Source of the DNA: Sophora flavescens
Taxonomy: Eukaryota; Streptophyta; Magnoliopsida; Fabales; Fabaceae
Direction of reading: 5' to 3'
NCBI GenBank assembly: GCA_030762895.1
Contig: CM061062.1
Coordinates: 100,050,874 to 100,114,873 of the forward strand
Length of the DNA stretch: 64,000 nt
Shown: piece by piece, positions 23,342-35,093 of the stretch
How the letters are laid out: each line of letters begins with the position of its first letter
Numbering within the stretch: position 1 is the first letter of the stretch
Translations under genes and position numbers: made by a program
The notes under the pieces: model-generated
What the model saw: only the letters and a program-made list of their open reading frames with translations
Database searches by the model: none
What the model was told of the DNA's origin: nothing

Positions 23342-24561
23342 TGATCAGCCGCTGGCTCATCTAGTTTTATGACTAGTATGACCATGGTTTTGTGCTAATT
23401 ATATATCGTTTTCGCCCAAATTAGACTTGATTGTCTTCAAGCAGCATTTTGAGTCTGTAAAGTATTTTTACGTTAATTTAGTTGATTTAGAGTCAAATAA
23501 AGCACTTATGCTATTTCTTGTTTTCAGGTTAATAAAGTGAAGCAGTTCTGGAGTTCCTCGCCCTGCGAGAAGGCACTCGCCCCGCGAACCAGAAGCGTGA
23601 TTGTTCCAGAAAGTGCAATCCTTTCTGTCTCGCCCCGCGAAACATTACTCGCCTCGCGAGTAATCCAACCCTGGAAGACCAGAAGCCATCACGGCTTAAC
23701 CATGTTGAAGGTCACGGGCGTTACAGTTTGGAATTTGAAGAAGCTCGCCTCGCTAATGAAAAGCTCGCCTCGCGAGAGAACCAAAAGCTGAAGATTGTTC
23801 GCATTATTTGCCTCGCGAAGGTGTGCTCGCCTCGCGAGCTCGTGGAATTCAGAAACTGTATTTAAGCCTATTTGAAGGCAGAACTGAGAGTTTTGGTTTT
23901 TGATCTTTTGTTTTCTTTTTAGTTTAGATAGCTGCGAAATTAGGAATGGAGAGCTAGTCTCCTAGGATTAGTCTACTGTAATCGATTTCCATTCACACCT
24001 GAGGTTATGTAATTCCTATTTTGTTTGCTTTTCTCTTTTCAATGCTATGATATATATTTCTGTTTGCTTAATTCAGGAGTGTATAGTGTTGTGCTGATTT
24101 ATTTCGGTGATGTTATGTTCCTATAATTAATCGCGTTTGCTTAATTCGCGTGTGTTCGTTCATGTTCGCTTAGTTCATGAGGGCTTAACCCCGTTTTCTT
24201 AATTCAGGAATAGGAACATATATCTGTAGTAGTGATTTCGCTTGTTAATTGTTGCTACAACCGAAAGGGGATTAGAATCTGCTTAGGGCTTGGAATTTAC
24301 ATGAACTGATGATAGTTGGGAAATCGAGAACAGTAGATTAATCGTCTTTAGTTATTTTTTAATCTCTTAAACTGCTTTGTTTTCATTGCTCTGCTTTATT
24401 TTGTTTCTTTATTTTATTTCATATCCAAACCCCCCAAAACTGATTTTGTGTTAATAACAACAACCCAAGAGTCCTTGTGAGACGATATCCGAGTTGTCGC
24501 TCCCTAAACTACATTTTTATAAAACCTCTCGCTTTTTGGCGCGTGCGCGACAGCACGACCA
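23342..24561 (+). repeat. Athila-A 3' LTR
   Basis: It is 1220 bases, matching 19417-20615 at about 98% by eye. It keeps an extra 13-base GC box (CTCGCCTCGCTAA at 23744) that the 5' LTR lacks, which accounts for the length difference. After its end come four bases (AAAT), then the right copy of the 339-base duplication. Confidence 0.9.
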
Positions 24562-24565
24562 AAAT

Positions 24566-24904
24566 AAACACCTACACAAACTTTCTCAAAACATACCACC
24601 CAAAGAAAATCCTAAGCTGGTCGCTATACAAGACACTCACTGATAAGACCTCGTGATCATCCCTATGATCACACTTCTCTTTCCGCAATCCAGACTTAAG
24701 TCTCCAAGTGACTTAAGGTATTCTTCTGCAACATCTGCATTCGTGTACCAAGGTACAACAGTAAAGCAAGAGAACATGTATATGCAAGGGTGAGTTCCAA
24801 TATATGGATCTTAAAACGATAACCATATGCACGACACACAAATAACATTTAACATGTATATTCAACAATAAACATTCTATCTACCAAAGGGTTTCATACC
24901 CGAC
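24566..24904 (+). repeat. Right copy of the 339-bp direct duplication
   Basis: It matches 19078-19416. E1 LTR sequence continues uninterrupted from its right end (AATCTACG at 24905), showing that this copy is contiguous with the downstream LTR. Confidence 0.92.
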
Positions 24905-26498
24905 AATCTACGTTGTTTTAAAAATCATGACACTTCAATACTCATCGACTAACTTTTGTACCTAATCTCTGGAGCTTCCAACACCAAATAAATGAGCTGA
25001 TCAGGCTCTCATTGCCTGATAAGGCAAAAATTAAACGCTGCCATATAAGGCAGGTTTTAAATTAACCATAGCACTATCCAAAACGAGGCACACTGGTTAC
25101 TTTGCATAGTATATGGTTTCGTGGTCATATATCCATCAAGGCACAATGATGCAAACTTCATGAATACTTGCCATCAAGTATTCAAGTCCTATGCAGAGGC
25201 ATGTCTGCCCAAAAATATATGTAAAACGTTTTGTTCACGCCATTTTCTTTGTGTTCTTTCTTTCCTTGTCGAGGCTCAAAGGCTCACGACCAAACCAAGG
25301 TTTAAACATTTAAGCTAAACAACCATTCCAATAAAAAGGACTCCAAGTCCAAACCAATCAAACAGATTCCAAGTCAAAAATGTGCAAATCACGAAATCTA
25401 GACCGATGCACCAGATTTAGATTCGTAGATTTTAGCGCACAAAAATCAAAATCACTTTTTATAGGACATCTAGTCCATAACTTCACATTTCGGACCCCTG
25501 GCCCATACCATATAACACTAGATCCCGACATCTCGGCAGCTAGGTTCATTTTTCAATTTTAAAAACATTTTCGCTCTGTAAAACATAAATCCAAAAACAA
25601 AGTTTCCTAAACTTATCCAAGTGGTCGGAAATAACCCTTGGTATAAAACTACTTTACCGAAAATCCTTGTATGTTGGAAATTCGTTTTATAAAATCATAA
25701 AAATCACTTAATATTCATTTTCTTTCAAAAATCAATATTTTGAACTTGAAAACATTGCTTTGAGACAAATTCTCTATTTTAACTAATATTACCGTTTTTA
25801 ATCCTATCGTAAATATTGTCGGAATTGTCCGACATTTGACGTTTTAAAAATGTTTTAAATCCAAATATGACTTTTCTAGTAAAATAATTTTTCAACACCA
25901 AATAAAAGTATTTTTGAAACTTATTTTCTTAAAATTACATTTTCTAATATTTAGAAATTTCTTACGTCAAGATTAGCAGTACTAAAATAATTTCACGGTT
26001 ACGTCATCACTATAACTTATAAAACACTCTTACGCCGTTAAATCATTAAAATAATATTATTTTTCACTATTATCCATTTTCACCAAACCAAACATTAAGT
26101 TATAATATATTACTATTTTCCACTAACTAAAACTCATTATTCTGAAAAAAATAACTTTTTAACGCTTTTAACCTCATTATTAATTGAGCACTGACCACTG
26201 TCAATCTTTACAATCCACAAACCACATCAATAACAATCATGTCAATGATATAGCATACCACACAATTAATGACATGCAATAAACTATAATAACAATTAAA
26301 TGCAGATAATCAAATAATTAAAAGCAGATAATTTAAAAGCAGAGAAATCTAATTACGTAAAAAAATACATACACCAAATAAAATATGCAGATCACAAACA
26401 AATTACATACAACTATCGAAAAAATCCCTCAGGTACTCCCCTTACCTCTTGGAGATTTTTCTTTCCGAATTTAAAATTCCGTCAAGCGTCCGATCTCC

Positions 26499-26970
26499 CA
26501 CTAGTGCAGAAAAGGGATTTTACATCGGAGTTTACACATCGGTTTCTCAAAAACCGATGTGTAAAACGAGGCGGTGACATTTTTGAAATTAAAATCAAAG
26601 TATTACACATCGGTTTAGAGAATAACCGATGTGTAAAACCTTTCCACATCGGTTATTTCTAACCGATGTTTAAAATTAAAATAAAAAAAATTTAAAGTCA
26701 GAATTTTTAACATTCAACATCGGTTCTATTTGAACCGATGTGTAAAATAGTGATTAACCACATCGGTTTCTAATTAACCGATGTATAAAATTATAAAAAA
26801 AAATTAGAAATTAAAATTTTACTTTTACACATCGGTTTTATTAACCGATGTATAAAATTAAAAAAAAAATCAGAAGTTAAAAGTTTAATTTTTACACATC
26901 GGTTTTACCATAACCGATGTGTATAATATGGTTAACACATCGATTTTTCTAATAACCGATGTGTAATATT
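26499..26970 (+). repeat. CACTA left terminal and subterminal inverted-repeat array
   Basis: After the 5' TIR come eight hairpin-like units, each ACATCGGTT, a loop of a few bases, then AACCGATGT. In CACTA elements such subterminal repeats bind the TnpA-type protein. The last unit has ACATCGATT in one arm. Confidence 0.85.
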
Positions 26971-27058
26971 CCTAATTTTTCTCTTTCCCTCCTGGTGTTC
27001 CGCGCCCTCTCCCATTCTTCAGTATACGAACCCTAAAACACAAAACACTCCCTCCCTC

Positions 27059-27226
27059 TGCTAATGCGCGGCTTCTTCCTTCACGCAATCCCAGCTCGAA
27101 GTTCATCTCCTCCCTCATCTCCTCCTCGAAGTTCATCTCCTCTGCTAACACGCGGCTTCTTCCTTCACGCAATCCCAGCTCGAAGTTCATCTCCTCCCTC
27201 ATCTCCTCCTCGAAGTTCATCTCCTC
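27059..27226 (+). repeat. Two tandem 84-bp units in the CACTA 5' region
   Basis: CTAATGCGCGGCTTC (27061) and CTAACACGCGGCTTC (27145) start two nearly identical 84-base units rich in CTCCTC. Each contains an internal repeat, TCGAAGTTCATCTCCTC. The region is GC-richer than its surroundings and may be a transcribed leader. Small ORFs through it are a by-product of the repeats. Confidence 0.8.
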
Positions 27227-27928
27227 TGAATCAATTATCGGACTGGTGTGTGAGTCCATTGGAGTGCATCAAAAGGTAGAAAATACTTGATGTTCCCCTG
27301 CTCTGCGTTTTGGTTACTTTCATTGGTCATGATTGTCTTGGATTCACCGAAGTTTTGCTCTTGTTTTGGTTACCTTGCTGGTTGGTGTATCCGGTATACT
27401 TTCTGTGTGTGGGGGGGTGATTTCTATTGCTGAACTATTTGGGACTTGTTTGTTTGTTTTGATGTTTTTTTTTCTTCTGATTTTGCCTGTACATTGTTCT
27501 GTTTTACGGTGGCAGGGGATAGTGTTCTCTTTGGGGGAGGTTTATACAGTTTTATACCTAGTCTATGCTTGGGGCTGTTAGTTTTTTAGTCTTGGCTGTT
27601 GAGCTTACAAAATGTATGGGTGAAAATTGCTCAAACTTATGTGTTTGTAACTTATTTGAGTACATCATTACAGTTTTTCACCTGCTCTTTGCTTCTTTTC
27701 CACCTCTTAGATATAGCTTGGTTCATTATCAAAGAAGTTATAGTCTAACTAACTACTAAGTCTAGCTCTATATACTATACTCTGACATGATTATGACTAT
27801 AGCAATCCAGCTTTCTCTAAGCTTTAGTTTATTTTATGCCAATTCTCATAGCTTTTTAATTTCTTAAATTTATTCCCTCTTTATAATGTTTCATTGTTGT
27901 TCAGTAAACCAAACATGATAAACAAGGA

Positions 27929-28190
27929 TTGAATTGACTTGCCTCGATATGGTGATGATTATATCAACGGTGTTAGATACTTTTTGGATATTGCATTCAC
28001 TAAAGGAAAGGTTGAAGGAGAACAGATTTTGTGCCCTTGTGCTGTATGTTGCAATGATAGTTGGGAAAAAGAGATGTAGTGTTTGATCATTTAATAAGCA
28101 AAGGACTTGTATATGGTTACAAAGATTGGATTTACCATGGTGATGAGATAAATGGTATGGATGTCTCATTGGTGCGATATCCTTTTCTAT
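27929..28190 (+). pseudogene. CACTA TnpD-like transposase, N-terminal transposase-associated domain remnant
   Basis: The translated sequence LPRYGDDYINGVRYFLDIAF (about 27942-28001) and the following CPCAVCCND and YGYKDWIYHGDE match the transposase-associated domain at the N-terminus of plant CACTA TnpD proteins. A TGA replaces a likely Trp codon at the start, and a frameshift follows near 28075. The catalytic DDE transposase region that should follow is absent before the second gene at 28779. Positions 28190-28778 hold no other recognisable coding sequence. Confidence 0.7.
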
Positions 28191-28778
28191 GAAATGGTTT
28201 ATTCGCTTAACTAGCAAACATATGCTGGATTGAAATCAAATGTGATATTGCTTTAGTATGCATATATTGATTCTCAAAATTTGCCAACTGTTTTAATTGT
28301 TGAATCCATATTGAATGGAAAAAGCAAAATCAGCATTGGGCAAACTGTAAAGACTTGGTGATGAATAGAAAGATGCATATGAGGATTTTAAACACGACAT
28401 TGACATGTTACTTTTGAAGCTTTTTTCCCTCCTCCTTTACAATTAATGTCTGGTTTCTTTTAATGGGTCCATTACCCTGCTTATGTGGTTTATAATGTGT
28501 TAAAATAGTATAACTTGGGTGTGAAGGACATAAACAATGAGGAATGCATGTATTGCTCTTAATTTATGGTGAACCAAATTTTATTACTTATGATTAAAAC
28601 TTCTCCAAATTGTCTAAATTTTTACATGCTACACACACACACGCAGATTTTGGCATATTATATGTTTACGTTGATATTTATAAGTTATGTTTATGTACGT
28701 TGATCGATATTTATAAGTTATGTTTGATATTTATCCTGACATACTAACAAGTTTTTTTTTGTGTTTAAACAAGTATAC

Positions 28779-30185
28779 ATGGCTGATCGTGAGGATATCC
28801 CTCCTTCATGTAGCGGGTCAGAGACCCCGTCTACTGGTAGAAAGGATAGACGTGCCACACGAATGAGGAATTTGACTGCCAACCGTGGGTCAAATCAAAG
28901 GATAAGAGTAGACTTTGATAATAACCTCAATCCTATTGGGCCAATGGAAGATCAATTTATCAGTTTTGTGGCGACCCTTGCTAGGAACAGGCCCAGTATA
29001 CTCATTGATAGGTGAAGAGATGTACCGGCGGACGTGAAGGATCAGATATGGGAGAGTATTCTGGTATCTATACTTCTACGTCCTGTGTTTGTCTGTATCT
29101 ACTTTATTTTTATCTTAATAATATCATACAGTAATTCGTTGATTCTTTTGGTCTTAATGTAGTTGACCTTTGACATACCGGATACATACGTTATGAAGAA
29201 GCGTTTGCTAAAGTATGCTGGAGAGCGTTGGAGGACTTTTAAGGCCGACCTGGGCAGATACTATGTATTCAATCCAAAAAGTAAAAAGAACCCACTTGAG
29301 GTGTATCCGTTTCTTGACAAGGCGACGTGGGATCGCTTTGTTCAGAGCCGACATGATCCCAGTTTTCAGGTTAACTTATTTGATTTGTCTCTAAATTTAT
29401 GTAATTGCATTAATTTCATTTACTTATGTAATTTAATTGTCTTTTATTTATAACAGGAGAAGAGGAAAAAGGGGCAGAAAAACCAAAGCAAGAATGTCTA
29501 CCCCCATGTCATGTCTCGTGGGGGATATAAAAAGCTTGTTCAGAAAATGGTTGAAGAGGAAAAGAAAGCACGTCAGGAAGCAGCATCTCAGGCGGATCCT
29601 AATGCTGAAAATCGTCCAGAGGTTGTTGATCCACCTCCACCCCCACGCCATCGTTCATGGAAGAGGGGCCGACAAAGAAAAACGGGACAATATACATCCA
29701 AGGAGGCCCGCCAAGTAGCTGAGAAGATTGTAAGTATAGTTTGTTGTAATTGTCATTTTAAGATTGTTACCGAATTGTAATGTGACCTGATATTTTATGT
29801 GATAGGATGCCTTGGATGATCAGCTAACCCAAGGAACCCTTGTTCCTAGAGGACGCGATGATATCTTATCTACTGCCATCGGTAAACGAGACCACCCGGG
29901 CCGTGTCATTGGTGTTGGATGGGGAGTCGGCATTCGCCAATACCATGGTTCATCTTCACACCAATGCCACAGGGATGTTGAAGCAGATAGAGCACGACTA
30001 AAACATGATATTGCAACTGAGCTTCGACAGGAGATGGCCGAGCAGTTTGCCCAGCAGATGGCAATATTGACTTCTATGTCCCAGCAGATGACAGCCGGTG
30101 TCCAAACCTCTATCCAACCCTCTATCCATGTGAGCACTAAGGGCTCATGTGATCCTCCTCATCATCCTGAAAATGATGATGATGG

Positions 30186-30251
<66 letters not shown>

Positions 30252-31941
30252 CGACCCTGATAGGTGTGAGCTGTATGTTGATGATCATCATCATCGCCGC
30301 TTAGTGGCATTGGGTAGGGCACATAATAACTTAGGTAATACCATACACCATCGGTTATTACCGGATGATCAGCTGAGGGTTGTTGTTGAGATTATTCGAG
30401 ATGCTGATGCTCGAGTCCCTGTGCCCACTGAGGAGGTTCAAACAGTGGGGTCGGGCCCCGAGAACTTCATCCTCTGGCCAAGAAGACTGGTCAGCTTTCT
30501 TGTTGCATCTGAGGTATTCGGTTAGTTGTGTTTTTCTATATTCATAGTTGAAATAATTTATTATTGTTTAAAGATAATGCTTTATTTTTATTCGTTATAG
30601 GATGTTGGAAATGATATTGTGCCTAAAAGGTCAGACCTAGGAAGACCAGAGATGTCTGCTCCTGCCAAGGTATTCATTTGACCATTTAGTTAATAACGAA
30701 TTAAATAACTTAATTATCCGTGATTACTAATATATATCTATGTTGTTTAGGGGATCGACAAAGGGGCACCTGGCCATGGTGATGTTTTTAAAGTTCTGGC
30801 TATACAGGTTGTCACCATGGAGAATGACGCAACCTTGGTAAGGTTGGAACATGATGTCAGCCCTGGTGATGAACTGTATATCCCAATGAAGGAACTTATG
30901 GAGATGGTACTCAATAAAGAAATGGCTAGTTCTGCACACATATCGTTATGGTGCACGTAAGTACATTTTATTTATAAGTTAAGTACGTAATTAATTTTTA
31001 AATACTATGATAATTAACATGTTTTTCCAATATATTAGGTATCTGCATCGTATGTTAGTCGATCAGGGTAACCTCGCCCTTTATGGGTTCATTGACCCCA
31101 TGTTCATTCAGGGTTATGTTCTCCTAGCATCAGAAGACCCGATCACTACCATACGTGATATACTTGCCCGAGACGATCATCAATTCTATCTTGCACCTTA
31201 TCTCGATAAGTAAGTACCGGTTATTTAAGTATAACTATATATGACTTAGTCACTAACTGTTCCGCAAATACAGCCTACATTGGCAACTGTTGCTCTTGTA
31301 CCCAAGAATGAACGTCGTGGTCTTCTTCTGCTCATTGGGAAATAAGCCGTCGAATCAACTGAAGACGATCATCGAAACGTAAGCATTAAAATACTTTATA
31401 ATCAGTAATGCAGTTGTTTTAATTATCTGAAATCTATTAGATATACTTTAATTAATGTTTTTGTCATGATAGGTCTATTAATGCAACCCACATGTTGCGT
31501 GGTGAAAGGCGTACTCGGGCTATCAGATGGATTATTCCCAGCATAAGATATTTATTAGTTCAAATGCATCAAATGCAGTGGGTACAATAATTAATTTCTA
31601 TTTTATTTAATTCCTCATATTCTAATTGGGTTTCATTTGTACGTAGTCACGTATACAACGCGGGTCATGGGAATGTGGCTACTATGTGATGCAGTGGATG
31701 TTGGAAATTATCTCCTCCGGGATCACTGAAAGATGGCACGAGGTAAATGTTAATTGACACAATTAGAAGTAATAGTATAGATTCGTTATATGTTTTATGT
31801 TAGTTTATTACTTAAAAGATATAATCTTTTGTTCAATTAAACTTGCAGATATTCAACAATCCAACTCCATTATCTGATACCGACATCAACAACATAAAGA
31901 GGCGTTGGGCAACTTTCTTTCTTGAAGTGTACCAACCATAG
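28779..31941 (+). pseudogene. CACTA second gene: plant transposase (Ptta/En/Spm type) joined to an Ulp1-like cysteine protease domain
   Basis: The start is ATG 28779 (MADREDIPPS). I infer about eleven exons joined by in-frame GT-AG introns. Examples are 29370-29456, 29730-29805, 30514-30600, 30670-30750, 30957-31038, 31210-31272, 31379-31472, 31582-31646 and 31743-31848. The N-terminal half resembles the plant En/Spm transposase domain (WRTFKADLGRYYV, about 29232-29270). A basic region, an Asp run encoded by GAT repeats (about 30172-30252), and a C-terminal region with HWQLL (31280) and SWECGYYVMQWM (about 31667-31702) follow, as in C48/Ulp1 proteases. The stop is TAG 31939-31941. A TGA at 29013 is the only nonsense codon I find. 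The expected Asp between His and Cys appears replaced (FFCSL). It probably encoded a DNA-binding accessory protein. Confidence 0.72.
30172..30252 (+). repeat. GAT microsatellite coding for an Asp run
   Basis: Nearly uninterrupted GAT triplets with a few GGT, inside an exon of the CACTA second gene, give about 25 Asp residues with a few Gly. The complementary His-rich frame is a shadow. Confidence 0.9.
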
Positions 31942-32237
31942 TTTGTATATATGTAGTTAGTTTAAAAACTTATCATGTACTAGCTATTACTTTTGACTGA
32001 TTATATGTATTTTGATATGAAATCTATAATATATCATGTAGCTTTTTGGTTCCTAATTATTTTTGTTGTCTCTTAATGTAATTGAACGTATATATATATG
32101 TATTGTTCGTAATAAATTCAATATATGTTAGTTGTGTTGAGAATATTTACATGCATGTATTCTGGTATATATTGATCTGCATTACTAAAACAGGGGGAAG
32201 GAATGATAGAAATGTAAATAATAGGAAAAAAAATGAG

Positions 32238-32521
32238 ACTTTACACATCGGTTTTATTAAAACCGATGTGGAAATTTCACTTTACACATCGGTTTTCATT
32301 AAAACCGATGTGGAAAGAGAAATTTCACAATAGGATATCAATTGACAAATTAATTTTCCACATCGGTTAAGAGTTAACCGCTGTATAAAATATTATAAAC
32401 ATCGGTTATAAAACCGATGTGTAAAGTGCCAATAAACCACATCAGTCGTTTCAACATCAGTTTTAAAACCGATGTGTAAAGCCAAAAATAACCGATGTGG
32501 AATCCCTTTTCTGCACTAGTG
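32238..32521 (-). repeat. CACTA right subterminal repeats and 3' TIR
   Basis: At least four ACATCGGTT...AACCGATGT units, some decayed (ACATCAGTCG, AACCGCTGT), precede the TIR that ends CTGCACTAGTG at 32521. Confidence 0.85.
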
Positions 32522-34187
32522 TCCGCAAAACACGTACACGATGCACACAACAATTAATCCTTCAAAAAAACACAACAAATAATTATAAATCAAACACTAA
32601 ATACACCTATGCTCTTATATGATAGGTTCGGCCATGAGGTGATTATTTGGCTAAAAATTTCTAAAATTCCTAAGCTCTTGGATTAGTGATCCTTAAGCAC
32701 ATAAGACACAAGTTCAATGATCATAATACAAAAGTTGAAATAAAATCCTCTAATTCCATTATGAGCTAGATTCGGCCATAATGAGTTAAATTGGCAAGAC
32801 ATGATAAAATTTTTCAAGCTTTTCGATTAAGGATCCTAAGCACTTGAAACACATGATTAAGGATTAAAACACCAAGGTTGAAACAAAATATTTTAAACCT
32901 CTCAAAAACATATTTTCGGCCATGAACACAACATTAGGTTAGAGGTTTTATTTTGATTCAACAATCATGGATTCAAGCCATAAATATTGAATCAAGCAAG
33001 ACTTAACAAAAAGTTTGAACAAAGTTCCTCCCCCCCCACAAAACTAGGGTTCGGCCTCCTTAAGATAAAAAGGCACGAAATTTTAGTTTGATGCACACTC
33101 TTGGATCTTGAATATAGAGAGGATATTAAGATCATAGAAATTGGTTTCATGCTCATTGGATTTTTCTATGATTTACTATGAATTTTCAAAGTTCTAGATC
33201 TAAGAATTGAAAAATATGATCATGGCTTCAAAACACAAAAATAATTGAAGAACGTGATGATGATTGAGTGAGAGGAGTATGGCATACCTCTTGTAATTGA
33301 AAATGAGCAAGGAATCAAACATTTCCTTCACAAAAATGGCTTATGGAACTTAAGCTTTTTAAGAGAAAAATGTAAAAACTCAATAAATAAGATGAACTAT
33401 GCCTTAAGTAGAAGTGAAATGGGCTCACTTGGGAGGGTTTTGGTCGTGTAAATGAGGGGTACAAGGGTCCAAGTCATAAAAATTTAAAGACCAAAGAGTA
33501 ATCTTACAAAATGGCATTTTTGTGATATAAAACAACCTTGAGGACAAAATGGTCATTTCCAACAAAACCATCATGACAAACATGTGGTAAGGATTGGTTG
33601 AAGATGTGGCTGATTTGTGTTCACAATTGTGGGGACAAACTTGACATTTCAATGAAAGTTCAAGGGTAAAATGGTCCAAGGGCAAAATGGTTTTTACACT
33701 AATTTGAAGAAATATCTAGATTTTTGTTAAATGTAATCATGACATGGGTGACTCATCCATATGACTCACCACCCTAGGTGGCAAGTTATCTCAGCATCTG
33801 ATGTCGGGTTTTGTCTTTGCACGTCCGTTCTCGACTCCGTCGATTACCCGATTTAGGGTTTTACGCCCGAATCGAGTATAATAACCTATTTATTTTGAAA
33901 ATTTTAAAAATAACCTATATCATTGGAAATGAGGTATAAAATCTATTCATTTCATTTTCGGATCCAAATTAGGTTTTCTGATCGGTAAAATCTTACTGTC
34001 AGTGAATACACAGATCGGGTTCCGTCTGAATTTTAAACCCAAAATTTAACCGTATACTTATAAAAATAAGTATAATATGAATATGACTTTGGTTTTCCAA
34101 AATCATTTTTCTAAGTTTCAGATAAAATATAAACGTTTATTTATATATATATATCGATCTTAGAAAAAAGAAAAATCGGGGTGTTAC

Positions 34188-34362
34188 TGACCACCTCATG
34201 TATGCCTTCCTGCATAATGAGTTTAAATTGCCAAGATATGTCGGGGCTGCAAACTTTGTCCCTCCAACTTGGTTGTTTCACACCTAGAAGAAGACGAAGA
34301 TTGGTGTCAGACCCTATATGATTGCTCCAAGATTACCAATGATTGATCTGAATAAAGATAAG
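34188..34362 (+). pseudogene. SIRE-B env-like ORF, first surviving piece
   Basis: The frame DHLMYAF...NFVPPTWL...IDLNKDK is homologous to 11879-12030 of SIRE-A. A TAG stops it at about 34285. It is cut on the left by E1 (after 34187) and on the right by E3 (at 34363). The last five bases, ATAAG, are the E3 target site. Confidence 0.8.
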
Positions 34363-35093
34363 TGTAACGCCCTTCGTTACATTAGTAACCCAAATTAATT
34401 TCAATAAAAATCCTTCAAAACATTTAATTAAAAAAAACACAGGTCATAAAATTTTTCTCAAATAACTAAGTATGAAAATACCTCGTATTAAATAAAATAA
34501 TAGTATTTACAAAGTATTGAAAATTATCATTAAATCCAATCATTTGAATAAAAACTAAAAGCCTCAAAATCGGACGTCTAATTACAATCTGAGAAAATAG
34601 TATGTAAACCAAAGAACGTCGTCCGCATAATACTCTAAATCATACTACATTACTAACCAACTAGCTAATCAAAGATAACTCTTTAGATCTCTGGATCCTC
34701 AACAGCGATGTCCTCGGGTTCTAAAAACAACACTTATAATGAGATATAAAATCGCAGTGCACAACAATACATTTATAACATGTTTCGAAAATAGTGTTGT
34801 TCTCAGCCGGTGCGGTAACCGAAAAAACAGTCCATGGTATCCGCTAATTTCCCAAAATAATATATAAAAAAATACTTTTAATAACAACAAAAATTTCATC
34901 GAGTCAAATGCATATAGCATAAGGTCAACTCGTCTCAATGCATCACATTCCACATACCAAGTAAATTCTAAATTAATCCAAGTGGCTCGAAGGCCTCATA
35001 ACTAAACTGGTCTCTTGCCGGCATGCCATAAATCTCACACATCACATGACAATGGCGTCCCATTGCCCACCCCTACTTATGAGGAATGTTTTG

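Larger units (their letters stand above)
19417..24561 (+). mobile_element. Athila-A: non-autonomous Ty3/gypsy (Athila/Tat-like) element
   Basis: It has two LTRs (19417-20615 and 23342-24561), both starting TGATCAGCC and ending CA. An Asp-tRNA type PBS lies at 20623-20641 and a polypurine tract (AGTTTAAGTTTGGGGTATTT) just before the 3' LTR. The inside is only about 2.7 kb, with a Cys-rich gag-like reading frame but no protease, RT or integrase, so it must be moved in trans. The LTRs are about 98% alike by eye, apart from a roughly 20-base insertion in the second. In place of a 5-base TSD it is flanked by 339-base repeats. Confidence 0.85.
26499..32521 (+). mobile_element. CACTA (En/Spm) DNA transposon, non-autonomous
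   Basis: Terminal inverted repeats CACTAGTGCAGAAAAGGGAT (26499) and its complement ending at 32521 are flanked by a perfect 3-base TSD, TCC (26496-26498 and 32522-32524). The length is 6023 bases. Subterminal regions carry inverted ACATCGGTT/AACCGATGT units. Inside are only the N-terminal part of a TnpD-like transposase and a multi-exon second gene. Loss of the catalytic transposase region makes it dependent on another element. It lies inside the E1 LTR. Confidence 0.95.
16737..34187 (-). mobile_element. E1: minus-strand Ty3/gypsy element with a very long LTR, truncated
   Basis: Read on the minus strand, a long 5' LTR (34187 down to 18862) is followed by an iMet-type PBS and a gypsy-type gag; then the element stops at the SIRE-A LTR end (16736). 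The pol gene and 3' LTR are absent. The right end (GGGTGTTAC at 34187) is joined to SIRE-B env-like coding sequence, so E1 inserted in that ORF. Its LTR is about 3.8 kb after subtracting the Athila-type element, one copy of the 339-base duplication and the CACTA element. This agrees with the related solo LTR E2 (about 3.7 kb). Confidence 0.75.
18862..34187 (-). repeat. E1 5' LTR (about 3.8 kb) split by an Athila-type element and a CACTA element
   Basis: On the plus strand it starts TGTAACACCCCC (18862) and ends CGGGGTGTTAC (34187), so on the minus strand it begins with the TAACACCCCG typical of many plant gypsy LTRs. The start is closely homologous to that of E2 at 44342. LTR segments are 18862-19416, 24905-26498 and 32522-34187; these hold no gene. 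Their content is AT-rich, with a C run at about 33030. The segment 33750-33900 resembles the usual TATA/R region, but I cannot place a TATA box with confidence. Confidence 0.8.

Noticed and set aside
26972..27259. Minus-strand ORF with repeated EEMNFE-type units
   Set aside because: A by-product of the 84-base tandem duplication and its internal repeat.
27333..27581. 82-codon hydrophobic ORF resembling a multi-pass membrane protein
   Set aside because: T-rich noncoding DNA between the CACTA leader and the TnpD remnant gives such frames by chance; no family match or splice support.
30137..30322. Minus-strand ORF with a long His run
   Set aside because: It is the complement of the GAT repeat in the CACTA gene, which has spliced, family-consistent coding on the plus strand.
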